DNA from: Bryopsis sp. KO-2023
Lineage: Eukaryota > Chlorophyta > Ulvophyceae > Bryopsidales > Bryopsidaceae
Reading direction: 5' to 3'
Length of the DNA stretch: 64,000 bases
Assembly (NCBI GenBank): GCA_030272585.1
Contig: BSYQ01000010.1
Coordinates: 1,798,001-1,862,000, forward strand
Positions 12,128 through 21,445 of this stretch are shown one piece after another. The notes beneath the pieces are model-generated. The model was not told the DNA's origin. It did no database searches and saw only the letters and a list, made by a program, of their open reading frames with translations. Each line of letters begins with the position of its first letter. Within the stretch, counting starts at the first letter, position 1. A program made the translations under genes and the position numbers.

Positions 12128-13093
12128 ACTGTTCGAGTCGTTTGCAGTGGTGGTCGCTGGCGGAATGGCCACGGGTTCAAAACAATCAAACATGCACTCA
12201 TCAATTGTATCCTTGCCGATCGCCAAAACTGAATTCTTGCTGCCAAATGACTGAATTCTGCTCTGATTGCGAGCGGTATTGTGTGACCTGCTCTGAAGGA
12301 GTAGGGCTGGTTATAGGAGGCAGAACAAATGGTGCAGTGTCCTATTACTAAAGCTTGCAGAGTTGGATTCTGCAGGGGGTAGAAGTGGAGTTGGCACCAG
12401 GGAGAATTAACTTTCCCAGCCTGCACGTCTTCGGCTTTGGTCGCTGGCGTACCCTAGTTCCCCCCACCCTGAGGGCTTGCTTTTGGAGAAAGGAGTAACA
12501 TGAGTGCCGGGGAGTGGGTGGAGCCAATGAAAGGAAGGAAGTTTTTTGGTTTGGGGAGTTGTATGGGTTGACTTGCTGGATAAAAAAAAAATCTTGAAAG
12601 ATCTTGTAAGAATGAATGCTAGAATTCTGAGTGGGCAGAATAACCTGGAAGTAGTTGCAGAGTGGACTGCGTAGACTACCTCAGTTACCGTGCTATGAAC
12701 TGCCAGATTTCCTGCTAGGAAAGAACTATTACTGTACAGTGACACACTTGACAGGAAGTCAAAATTTTCACTCAAAAACTCAGACACAGAACAATTGGTA
12801 AGAATCACGGAATGGAGGCTCTGGCGCCACAACCATTTCAGAGCTCCACCCCCCAAATACCCCATACTAAAAAAAATGAAAAAACGCCTGTCATGGTGTA
12901 GTTGCTATGCGCCAAATTGGTCGACCGCTAAAACACAACACAAAAACACTTGCACTAAAGGCGATAGTCACCCGCGACTCGACAGCCAGGTCAAAACACT
13001 TCTAGTAAAGTTGATCGCAGAAGCCAACTCTTTTCCACAGCCCAAACATTTCCCAGAATATGCTCGATGAACGCGTGTCGTAGCTGGCAGCCA
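12128..13093. other. Intergenic; possible degraded LTR material
   Basis: The first ~150 bases are the upstream flank shared with DMT copy 2. From 12277 the sequence is unique to this copy. The stretch from about 12288 (TGTGACCTGC) to 12794 (ending CAGAACA) has TG...CA ends and is followed two bases later by TGGTAAGAATCACGG, which could be a primer-binding site. No second LTR or coding remnant was found, so a solo LTR or LTR fragment is only a possibility. Open frames here have no supporting domain. Confidence 0.3.
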
Positions 13094-13597
13094 TCAGAGC
13101 ACCAGCTGCACGGACGCCTCCACAAGCATACCTTCCACTGGCAAAGCTTGGACGCCCGCCATCTCGGTCGCAGGTTTATTTGGAAACCGTTTCAGAAATG
13201 CAATCAGGAGGGGAAAATCCGTTTCATTGACATAGTCTTTCACGAAAGTTCGCACGAACACGACGTTTCCCAGGCTTGCACCCGGGATTGCTGCTATAGC
13301 CCTCTCAATATTGTCGAAGACGAGGTCGAACTGACTTGCTTTATCCACAGCGTCCCCTACGAACCCTTCCAGCGTCGCCGAAGATTGACCCGAGACAAAA
13401 ACCAGCTGCGGTCCTCGCGTCGAAACGACCTGGGAGTAACCGAAGTCGGTTGTGTCTAACATGTTATCAGGAATCTTGAACTCCAGCTTCGTTTCGTGGC
13501 GCCCCCCTCGCCTCGAAAGACCTCCTTTCAAGCGTCTGTCGTGGTTTTCGGCTGCAACAGCCACCCACATCACGTAAAACAAAAGAAGCCACCGCAT
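13094..13597 (-). CDS. Predicted secreted RidA/YjgF-fold protein, copy B
   Basis: A single-exon frame of 167 residues from the ATG at 13597, chosen because it opens directly into a signal peptide (MRWLLLFYVMWVAVAA). The frame stays open for 47 residues upstream, but that part is not signal-like. After a basic linker the RidA fold follows: KLEFKIPDN, YSQVVSTRGPQLVFVSGQ, FDLVFDNIERAIAAIPG, VVFVRTFVKDYV and a final MLVEASVQLVL. It aligns end to end with copy A, about half identical by eye. The carboxylate-binding Arg of classical RidA is replaced by Thr (PATEMAGVQ). Both copies are on the minus strand and flank DMT copy 1, suggesting tandem duplication before the transporter arrived or was duplicated. 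Confidence 0.85.
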   Translation of the reverse strand: MRWLLLFYVMWVAVAAENHDRRLKGGLSRRGGRHETKLEFKIPDNMLDTTDFGYSQVVSTRGPQLVFVSGQSSATLEGFVGDAVDKASQFDLVFDNIERAIAAIPGASLGNVVFVRTFVKDYVNETDFPLLIAFLKRFPNKPATEMAGVQALPVEGMLVEASVQLVL

Positions 13598-14523
13598 GTT
13601 TCCTTGGTACTTGTCGGTACTTCTTCTTTGCGCCTTGGAGAGAAAGATATCTAGGGGACGTTTTCTAGTTATTATAACTGTCGCACCTACTGGAGTCACT
13701 GTCATAAGTTCAAAGCTCTTTTCGCAATGACACTGCAAACGTTTCCGAACCGCAAATGCTGGACGGTTCTAAATCGAAGTCCTTGAGATGGATGCATTTC
13801 CGAAACGAAAATCGGTAGGGGCCCTGCATATAGAAGCCTGGGCCCCGAGGAGCGAGTGTGTCGAGCGGAAGGTGTTGCCAGGGGCCTTGACGTTCATACG
13901 TTCAATGTCCAGAGTCTGGTAGTTGGCTTGTAGAGTTCTCCCCTGCCACTCGGTCGTAACGCCACCTCGACAGCTAACGCTCCGCATTTTCGAAGACGCT
14001 CGTTTCATGCGAGAAGCACAGCCGAAACACATGCGCTCGGCGGGCGTGAGTCCCACACCGTGGCCGATACGTGGGAGTTTTTACCTTCACAAGTTTTCGA
14101 CACTTCTGAACTTGTCGTGACGTTATCCATGCACCGACTCGGAAACAGTGGGTGGCAGGTGCCGCGGCGTACAGTATTTTCTGCTTCCCATTAGAATATT
14201 AGCGCAGTATTGCGTGCGGCGCTGTGTGAGACAAGCGCATGCGGGTGTTCTGTGTCCAGTTTTTCCCAATGCAAAAGAAGATCGAAATAAAAAAGGGTAC
14301 TGGCCATGAAACCCACAGGCACTCTGACTAAAAATATTTCCGTGGAACATTATAAAACCCCCGCAGTCAGGTAAGTTTCGAAACGATTCCAGCGTTTTGG
14401 TCCAAAAAGAGGCGAGAATGATCAAGAATACTCCGATATCGATTACAGATCAAAATATGCGCAAAAAAATCTGAACTTAAATGACGCCTTTGATGGAAAG
14501 GCTTTCGTACGCAAAGAAACAAG
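13598..14523. other. Intergenic, nothing recognised
   Basis: About 0.9 kb upstream of RidA-like copy B and up to the retrotransposon insertion site. It probably contains the promoter of copy B. Short open frames on both strands show no recognisable domain or splice-supported continuation. Confidence 0.5.
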
Positions 14524-14850
14524 TGTTGTTACTGGAAGAACGAGCCTTCCGCAAAAAAAGTCTTACAACAAAAAGACAACCCCGAACTCCCGTTCACAGA
14601 CTTTCCTTCCCGACTCACTCAACTCTCACACTTCCTCCACTGACTCATACCTCGTACTTCTAACGTAAAACCCCTACTGCCATGGGGCCTCTCACCCGCA
14701 CTGACCAGTCGATTCAACACATTTGACATCGCTCTCAGAGTCAAATCGTGTGGTAGTACTTTCATTAGAAATGAGTGTCCGTTGTGTGGATTTGTTGATG
14801 TGACGCTCTTATGTCTGTCTTTCAGTACTTGTGTTCTACCCGGTCCAACA
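14524..14850 (-). repeat. RT1 3' LTR
   Basis: 327 bp, same sequence by eye as 21119-21445. It lies downstream of the integrase end because the element is on the minus strand. The adjoining internal sequence (14851 onward) is moderately purine-rich in element orientation (GAGGCAGTGAAGCG), the expected place for the polypurine tract. Confidence 0.95.
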
Positions 14851-15050
14851 CGCTTCACTGCCTCAAACCTCCGAAAAAGTTCTACTCGTGGTAGAAGAAA
14901 CTAATATCCTCACTTCCACACCAGTGTAGCCTTCTCCTACACTGTGTTTCATCAGAAAAAAACATCCCTCACCGGATGGAAAAGAAACCTTCTCTCCTCC
15001 GTTTACTATGTCTTCTGGTCCTACCTATTCTCTCATCACCACCATTCTAC

Positions 15051-18000
15051 TCAGAAGAAGTGCCTGATCTGTGATTTGTGCACTTCTAGGAAGGGTTTCC
15101 TACCCCTCCTGAGTTTGCCATTGGTTTCCTCAATCCTGACTCGACTGGGGGAAATCAGTTCCACTATTTTATATGGTCCCTTCCAACTTGCACTGAATTT
15201 CTGATCCTTTTTTTCAGCCCTTGCTGAATCATATAAAAGGACCTCCTCTCCCAGAAAATGATTCCAGTCAGACAATTTTTTCTGTGCATTCACCTTATCT
15301 CTGCTCTCCTTCAATCTCTGTTGAATTCTATCCCACTCCTTGCTTGATAGTGTCCACACTTTGCATGGTGGCCATCCAGTGGTTCTATTCACCATGTTGC
15401 AGACCATCCAGTTGGCCTTCTGCAGCCAATCATCCCAATACCCTCCATGATCCAACAACAGTACTCTGATTTTAGAAATCAGAGCTCTGTTCCTCCTCTC
15501 CACCACTCCATTCGCTCTGTGGTGATAAGGGGGTGTCCTCCAAACCTGAATGTGGTTGTCTTTGTACCATGCTCTCATGTCCTTCGAATGGAAGTAGGCA
15601 GCTCCATCACATAATAGGTTGTCTGGAGATCCATGAGTCGCTATCCACTCACCTAAACACTCTCTGACCTGTTTCCCCTTCACCTCCTTTGTCTTCCAAA
15701 CCATCGAATCACGAGAGAGGTGGTCCACCACCACTACTATATGATTGTGGCCAGACCTACCAGAGGGTAGTGGACCGATGATGTCCATGCCCACTGTTTG
15801 ACCAGGGTGGGTTAGATGCCCAGCTCCCCTAAGAAGTTCTTTTTCCTTCTTAGGGGCTACCCTCTGGCAGGTCTGGCAGTACCTCTGAATTTCCTCCAGA
15901 TCTCCTCTATTAGCCTTCCATCCATGTTGTGCACACAGCCATAGCAATTTTTGTGGGCTCCAGTGTCCCTCCTTGTGCAACCGTTCCAGCTGATCTCTGC
16001 TCAGCTCTTTCCCTTCCGCTATCTTGCCCAACTCCTCTCCTCTTGAGCCTCCTGTATATGCATGTCCCAACTCTGTGTTTCCTGACATGCCAGACCTTCC
16101 TGAATCACTCTCTTTAGAGTCCACTGCCTCAGCCTGCTCCAGCACCTGTTCTGTTGATCTGTTGGATCCTCCTGATTCCATGCTTGTGTTTTTACTGATT
16201 TGCATCTCTTGTGGTTCAAGTGCACACACCTGCCCTTGTGTTTGTGTTGGCCTGCTGTACCATCTAGACAGGAGATCAGCCCAAGGGTTAGATGTCCCTG
16301 GCAGGAATTGAACCCTCAACCTTCCAGGGGAGGGATAGTTCTCTGCCAACCAAGCCAAGAGACGCACCACTCTGATGTCCTCCACGACTTCTTTCGGTGC
16401 TAACTTCGTAATCCTTTGCACTGCTGAGTTCGAATCAGTGTGCAGGGTTAGCTGACCCCCAGCCACCACCTGTGAAACCGATTTCAATGCCCATATTAGA
16501 GCTTGAAGCTCCCCCAAATAGGAGCTGACTTTTTCTCCTCCCTTATCCGCACACTTTCGACTGTTGAGGCTGACGATACACCCCTCTGAGGGGGTACCTC
16601 TGAACAGAACATACCCCCACCCAGAGGATGACCAGTCTGTAAACAAATTATACTCTCCAGAATCTGAATTACCCAACTTGACATTATTAGTCAGTATGGA
16701 TTTCCATGCTTCTGCCACCAACTGTTGCATGAGTTTCGGATTCGATCCCTTGGGAAGCTCCAGCAGAGGTTGAATGATGTTATGGAAATTCGGGCAAACT
16801 CCCCTGCAGACATTAAGCATGCCGACGAATTGACGGACGTCCCTGACGTCGCGCATTTCTGGCAACTGACGCACTTGGTCGTCGACGTAGCGTCGAAGGC
16901 CGTAGCTCCCCTTCGTGACCGTGTACCCCAAGTAGGTAACCTCCTTTTGTCTGACGACCGCTTTTTTCCTGTTTATCCGTAATCCCATTTCGTCGAGCCT
17001 GGTCAGAACACGTCGCAGGTTCCTGTCATGGCCTTCGACGCCTTCTCCGCCGATTATGAGGTCGTCGACGAAGTTACGCCCGGGGTATCCATGGATAGAG
17101 CTCCGGATGCGGGAGTGGAACAGCCCTGGCGAACAGTTCCAGCCTTGGGGGAGACGGAGGTAGGTGTAATCCCCCTCTCCGGTTTCGAACGCGAAGAGGG
17201 GTTGGAGGGCGTCGCAAACGTCCACCTGGAAGAAGCCCTGCTCCAGATCCAGGACGGTGAAGTAGTCCCACTCCGGTGGGATCGACTTCAGCACATCCCG
17301 GACATGGAGCAGGGACGTCTTCCAGGCGTCCGAGTACGAGTTCAGGAGGCGGAAGTCCACCGTTTTCCTGACTTTACCATTGGGTTTGCGGAGGAACAGG
17401 ACCGGGGAGAACAGAGCCCGCTCGCCGACGCCCAGGGGACGGATGACGCCTTGCCCCTGCAACGAGGTAAGCAGTTTTCGAATCTCCTTAGGCGCGACGT
17501 CGGTGGCGTAGTACCGTATCCCCGTGTTGTGCAGCGGAATCCTGTGGAAGGGAACGCGCCATTTCACCTCCCTGTGGCAAACCCGAAGAGGAGCAGCAGT
17601 CGCCTTTGCGTCTCTGCTAAGGTCGTCACGAATCACGTTCGGAAATTCGCGTCGCCAGTATTCCACTGAGCCTGTATCCTCCGTCTCTGACTGCGTTTCC
17701 GACGTGCAGGCAGGGTGTTCCTGAGTGGTTTGCACCGTAGCAGTATGTCCGTTCCAGAGTCTTTCCCCTGTTCCTACTGCTGTGGTGTTGTCGAGAAGGT
17801 CGTCAGCCACCTCCTCCCAAATCGTCGTCAGGTGAGAGAAAGGGGATGTAGTGTGTTCGCTAAAACTTCTGCCTGGTGGTTTCCCTCTGAGGGCTTCCCA
17901 GTACTTCCAGAGATCAAGGTGCTCCTGTTCCACTGTCCCCCCTACCCCCCCCCTGGGTGAGCAGAGTAAGTTTTCCTCTTGAAGGTGAGAGACTGAACTC

Positions 18001-21000
18001 TGGTTTTTCCCCAGTATGTCACTGTTAGTGGGACTCTCAGTAGTTACAGTCTGTCCCTCAGTGTGTGTTTGTTCCACTGCCCCGACTACCCCCCCCCTGG
18101 GTGAGCAGCTCCCTTTTTCCTTTTGTGAACTCTGAACTGTACTCTGGCTCTGTCCCAAGGTTTCCCTGTCTGTAGGACTCTCAGTAGCTACAGCTTTGCT
18201 TTCTTGCAGCAGAGTGCTGTGTGCAGTCAGGCTGTTAGGTGTGAGGACACTCTGGGTGCCTTGGTCTTCCCCACATGTCCGTCCCTCTCTCCCCCTTGGT
18301 ATGTCCCTCCATTGATCCTGCTGGGGGGTGGAGAATGTACCCTGGCTTGTCCCCAGTGTAGCACTGTTTGCAGGACTCTCAGAAGCTACATTCTCCTCCT
18401 GTGTGTGGAATTTCGACTGCTGCACCCTTCCCTGAGTATCTGACTTGGGTAAGTGATGTACAGCCTCTGAACTGTTGGTGTGTAAGCCAAAATTCTTTTC
18501 TCCCTTCTCCCTATCTGAACTGATGAACTGTCCAGTAGCATTAGAGCTATTGGGCTGACATTCAAAGTCTGTGTTTGATGTCTGTGTTCTCCCCTCATTC
18601 TCAGAGTCCTTCCCCTCAATCCTGTCCCTGAGTGGATAGTGCGTAGCAGAACTCACATCCAGTTCTGTGAGAGAGGCTGTGCTCTGGCTCTTCCTCAGTG
18701 TTGCACTGTTTGTTGGATTCTCAGTAGCTACAGCCTCACTGTTCTGTGTTGTTAAACTCCGTAACACACACCCATCCCCTGAACTGAGATGCTGTTCTCC
18801 AGAGTCGGAACTGATGGTCGGTATATCCCTGTTTTGGACAGAATTCGATAGTACTCTACTGTCCCCCTCTGGGCTCAACTGCTGTCCAACAGATGCAAGC
18901 TGGCCTGTTTGTGAATCACAGTCCTGATTCGACTGCATTGTGCCCCAACTGCCCTTCGAACCACTGGTTCTGTCAAACACTTCCAGTGACCCACAGTCAT
19001 TCTTTGGTGGTGGAAAAGAAACCTTTTTACATCCTCCATCTCCCTGTTTTTCTATTCCAGAACACCCCCCCTCCTCAGATTCCACTTCCTGTGGTGGAAA
19101 AGAAACTGTTTGACATCCTCCATCTCCCTTCTTTTCAATCCCAAAACACCCCTCCTCCTCAGGTTCCACTTCCTCCTTCTCTCTGAGATCCAAACCATGG
19201 GGCAGTAAACCATCCTCCTCCCGTTCGACACATTCCTCCTCTGCTCCTCCTTCCTCTATCACCACCGGCGTTCCCTCAGCCACCCTGAAGCTAACCAAAC
19301 ACAGTTTTGCAGTAAGCATCCTCGCCTCCAACTGGGCGTTATACAGCGTGAGTCGAACTCTTCCGTCGGAGTTCGTCGTCACAGAGTGAAGGAGGTTGTG
19401 GGGTTGTCCTATGGCCATTAACGAAAACAGGCCAGGCCCAGTAATTCGAAAAGGAAGAACAACCGTTTTAATCGCGTAGGGTCCCAGAACCAACGACGAA
19501 CCCAGGGGTAACCGAAACTCCCCATCCTTCCCCACTAAACGAATCCTGCGTCCTTTTTTCGTGAGGGGGTCTTGCAGCACTCGAACCACACCCCGCTCTA
19601 ACTCTCCCGACTTCTCCCCTACCTTCATGACTGCGTGGCAAGGGATGGACGTTCCGTTCTTGCCCCAGAGGCAGTTGCGAGCGCAGTCGACGGTGAGGGA
19701 AAGGTGTGCGAGTAGGGGGACGCCCAGAATAATCTGGGATGTGTTTTCCGAAACCAAAAATACTTCCTTCCCCTCCCACGGTCCTACTTTGACGTCGAGC
19801 GTCACCGTCCCTCGCACGCTCTCCTTGCTTCCATTGAACCCGGTCAGCGTTAGCACTCCTTTCGGAGGAGCGACTCCCCATCCGTGCCTTTGACATACCT
19901 TCCATGGCATGATGGAGCATCCACTTCCGCTGTCGACCAACGCTTCGAAAAGGTGGTTACTCCCTCCCTGTTCTCCTTCCAGCCTGAGTTTCACCCGAAG
20001 TTGTTTTCGCACCGTATCTCCGGCGGGCGTTCCTGCTGCGACCGAATGGCACGACGACGACGGCTGCTCGTGCTGTATTGCCTCCAGCAGCTCGCCGAAA
20101 GCATCTTCTTCCACACTCGCCACCTGCGCTCTCCTCTTCGTCCGGCACTGCGCTTCCCAGTGCCCCTTCCGCCCGCAGAACTGGCAGTACGGAATCTCTC
20201 CCGTCCGAGTAGGTGGCCTGTCCGCCACCAAAACTTTCGTCCCCACCTTAGGTTCTGCTTTAGCATCCACTTTCACTTCTGTCTTCCCCTCCTCCTCCTT
20301 CTTTACTTCCGCGAGAACTGCTTCCCTGTATTCCGTCCTCCTCTTCATTCGATCCAAAAGCTCCCGAAGTCCGCTGAAGGTCAGTTTTTCGAACTCTGTT
20401 TCCAACACGACGCGGCTCAACACCCTCCCCGGTAACCGGGCCACGAGTAGCTTGACCGCTTTTTTCTCCTCTTCCACCTCCGCCGCTTGTCCCGTGTTTA
20501 AGAACATCAGGAAAAACCGCTGCAAGAACTCCAACTCTGTCTCCTCCTCCGTTTGTTGCAGCCGCCGAAGTCTGTCCAACGTAGCTGATCCCTCCGTCGA
20601 AACTGAAGCCGCAGGCGCCGCACTCCCGAGCTCCAGGACTTCCCTTCTCATCGCCGTCTCTGTTCTACGCCGCCGTAACCATGCAGAACCTTTGTCGAGG
20701 AACTTCAGTAGGTACCCCAGCAGAAGCGAGGAGGCGATCCCTGCTCCGACCAGGTTGGCGTTGGATCCCCGCAGGACTCCCCAGAGCTTGTGCATCCTGT
20801 CTGCAAGCTGCACAAGCTCCAGGGTGTCCCACGCAGCAGCGGGGTTCGGTGAAGGGGAGGGTAGGGCACGATGTGAGTGTCGATGTCTGATCGACCACAT
20901 CAGCCTCTGCCAGAGCTCGTGTGGAGACGTTCTGGGCGTGTGAGGCGTAGAGAATGGAGGAGGTGATGGGGGATACGTTGCTGGCGCCCTTCCGGCTGGT

Positions 21001-21119
21001 GTTGCCGGCGCCGCATTTTGATCTGATATCGTCGGTGGTCGCTGTAACAGCAGCGACATACCGGCTAGTAGAGCCAAGCCCCCAAAGGCCAGGATCCACC
21101 CTGTTCGCTCCGAAACCAT
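15051..21119 (-). CDS. RT1 gag-pol polyprotein (single frame)
   Basis: A single frame of 2022 residues from the ATG at 21119-21117. The frame also runs a few codons into the LTR without an ATG, so this ATG is the natural start; its A is the last base of the LTR and its TG the first bases of the primer-binding site. In order: an N-terminus with a hydrophobic stretch (WILAFGGLALLAGMSLLL) and a second one ~110 residues later; a Gag region; a CCHC knuckle (CQFCGRKGHWEAQC); a retropepsin motif (LVDSGSGCS); an unusually long Ser/Thr/Gln/Glu-rich spacer of several hundred residues with internal repeats (NPTNSATL, GDGGC); reverse transcriptase (FTVLDLEQGFF, LPQGWNCSPGLFH, NFVDDLII); RNase H (LFTDWSSSGWG, LHTDSN); integrase with H-H-C-C, DIIGPLP, CDGAAYF and NGVVERRN. 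Gag and Pol are fused with no frameshift. Confidence 0.93.
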   Translation of the reverse strand: MVSERTGWILAFGGLALLAGMSLLLQRPPTISDQNAAPATPAGRAPATYPPSPPPFSTPHTPRTSPHELWQRLMWSIRHRHSHRALPSPSPNPAAAWDTLELVQLADRMHKLWGVLRGSNANLVGAGIASSLLLGYLLKFLDKGSAWLRRRRTETAMRREVLELGSAAPAASVSTEGSATLDRLRRLQQTEEETELEFLQRFFLMFLNTGQAAEVEEEKKAVKLLVARLPGRVLSRVVLETEFEKLTFSGLRELLDRMKRRTEYREAVLAEVKKEEEGKTEVKVDAKAEPKVGTKVLVADRPPTRTGEIPYCQFCGRKGHWEAQCRTKRRAQVASVEEDAFGELLEAIQHEQPSSSCHSVAAGTPAGDTVRKQLRVKLRLEGEQGGSNHLFEALVDSGSGCSIMPWKVCQRHGWGVAPPKGVLTLTGFNGSKESVRGTVTLDVKVGPWEGKEVFLVSENTSQIILGVPLLAHLSLTVDCARNCLWGKNGTSIPCHAVMKVGEKSGELERGVVRVLQDPLTKKGRRIRLVGKDGEFRLPLGSSLVLGPYAIKTVVLPFRITGPGLFSLMAIGQPHNLLHSVTTNSDGRVRLTLYNAQLEARMLTAKLCLVSFRVAEGTPVVIEEGGAEEECVEREEDGLLPHGLDLREKEEVEPEEEGCFGIEKKGDGGCQTVSFPPQEVESEEGGCSGIEKQGDGGCKKVSFPPPKNDCGSLEVFDRTSGSKGSWGTMQSNQDCDSQTGQLASVGQQLSPEGDSRVLSNSVQNRDIPTISSDSGEQHLSSGDGCVLRSLTTQNSEAVATENPTNSATLRKSQSTASLTELDVSSATHYPLRDRIEGKDSENEGRTQTSNTDFECQPNSSNATGQFISSDREKGEKNFGLHTNSSEAVHHLPKSDTQGRVQQSKFHTQEENVASESPANSATLGTSQGTFSTPQQDQWRDIPRGREGRTCGEDQGTQSVLTPNSLTAHSTLLQESKAVATESPTDRETLGQSQSTVQSSQKEKGSCSPRGGVVGAVEQTHTEGQTVTTESPTNSDILGKNQSSVSHLQEENLLCSPRGGVGGTVEQEHLDLWKYWEALRGKPPGRSFSEHTTSPFSHLTTIWEEVADDLLDNTTAVGTGERLWNGHTATVQTTQEHPACTSETQSETEDTGSVEYWRREFPNVIRDDLSRDAKATAAPLRVCHREVKWRVPFHRIPLHNTGIRYYATDVAPKEIRKLLTSLQGQGVIRPLGVGERALFSPVLFLRKPNGKVRKTVDFRLLNSYSDAWKTSLLHVRDVLKSIPPEWDYFTVLDLEQGFFQVDVCDALQPLFAFETGEGDYTYLRLPQGWNCSPGLFHSRIRSSIHGYPGRNFVDDLIIGGEGVEGHDRNLRRVLTRLDEMGLRINRKKAVVRQKEVTYLGYTVTKGSYGLRRYVDDQVRQLPEMRDVRDVRQFVGMLNVCRGVCPNFHNIIQPLLELPKGSNPKLMQQLVAEAWKSILTNNVKLGNSDSGEYNLFTDWSSSGWGYVLFRGTPSEGCIVSLNSRKCADKGGEKVSSYLGELQALIWALKSVSQVVAGGQLTLHTDSNSAVQRITKLAPKEVVEDIRVVRLLAWLAENYPSPGRLRVQFLPGTSNPWADLLSRWYSRPTQTQGQVCALEPQEMQISKNTSMESGGSNRSTEQVLEQAEAVDSKESDSGRSGMSGNTELGHAYTGGSRGEELGKIAEGKELSRDQLERLHKEGHWSPQKLLWLCAQHGWKANRGDLEEIQRYCQTCQRVAPKKEKELLRGAGHLTHPGQTVGMDIIGPLPSGRSGHNHIVVVVDHLSRDSMVWKTKEVKGKQVRECLGEWIATHGSPDNLLCDGAAYFHSKDMRAWYKDNHIQVWRTPPYHHRANGVVERRNRALISKIRVLLLDHGGYWDDWLQKANWMVCNMVNRTTGWPPCKVWTLSSKEWDRIQQRLKESRDKVNAQKKLSDWNHFLGEEVLLYDSARAEKKDQKFSASWKGPYKIVELISPSRVRIEETNGKLRRGRKPFLEVHKSQIRHFF
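21107..21118 (-). promoter_or_regulatory. RT1 primer-binding site
   Basis: TGGTTTCGGAGC immediately follows the 5' LTR terminal CA on the minus strand. TGG complements a tRNA 3' CCA end. The same 12 bases occur just after the 5' LTR of RT2 (48717), although the elements are otherwise unrelated. Confidence 0.75.
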
Positions 21120-21445
21120 GTTGTTACTGGAAGAACGAGCCTTCCGCAAAAAAAGTCTTACAACAAAAAGACAACCCCGAACTCCCGTTCACAGACTTTC
21201 CTTCCCGACTCACTCAACTCTCACACTTCCTCCACTGACTCATACCTCGTACTTCTAACGTAAAACCCCTACTGCCATGGGGCCTCTCACCCGCACTGAC
21301 CAGTCGATTCAACACATTTGACATCGCTCTCAGAGTCAAATCGTGTGGTAGTACTTTCATTAGAAATGAGTGTCCGTTGTGTGGATTTGTTGATGTGACG
21401 CTCTTATGTCTGTCTTTCAGTACTTGTGTTCTACCCGGTCCAACA
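21119..21445 (-). repeat. RT1 5' LTR
   Basis: 327-bp LTR at the upstream end of the minus-strand element, apparently identical to 14524-14850. It is expected to hold the RT1 promoter; no clear TATA box was identified. Confidence 0.95.

Larger units (their letters stand above)
9989..12276. repeat. Large inverted repeat, left arm (~2.29 kb)
   Basis: This segment is the reverse complement of 28168-30454. It includes the whole DMT copy 1 gene, its upstream flank, the 3' stem-loop and the downstream flank to the GCAGGTGCGACACAC block. The homology breaks sharply: at GAGCGG near 12276 on one side and CGACATGCAGGTGCG near 9989 on the other. Similarity is high in coding and flanking DNA, with small indels and diverged homopolymers. 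Confidence 0.85.
14524..21445 (-). mobile_element. RT1: apparently intact Ty3/gypsy-type LTR retrotransposon
   Basis: A 6922-bp element on the minus strand. Both LTRs are 327 bp, begin TGTTGGAC and end TAACAACA in element orientation, and look identical by eye. A 4-bp target duplication CAAG flanks it (14520-14523 and 21446-21449). A primer-binding site (TGGTTTCGGAGC, 21118-21107) directly follows the 5' LTR. One long open gag-pol frame has no stop. Domain order is Gag, zinc knuckle, protease, RT, RNase H, integrase, which is the Ty3/gypsy (Metaviridae) order. Matching LTRs and an open frame point to a very recent, possibly still active, copy. Confidence 0.93.
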
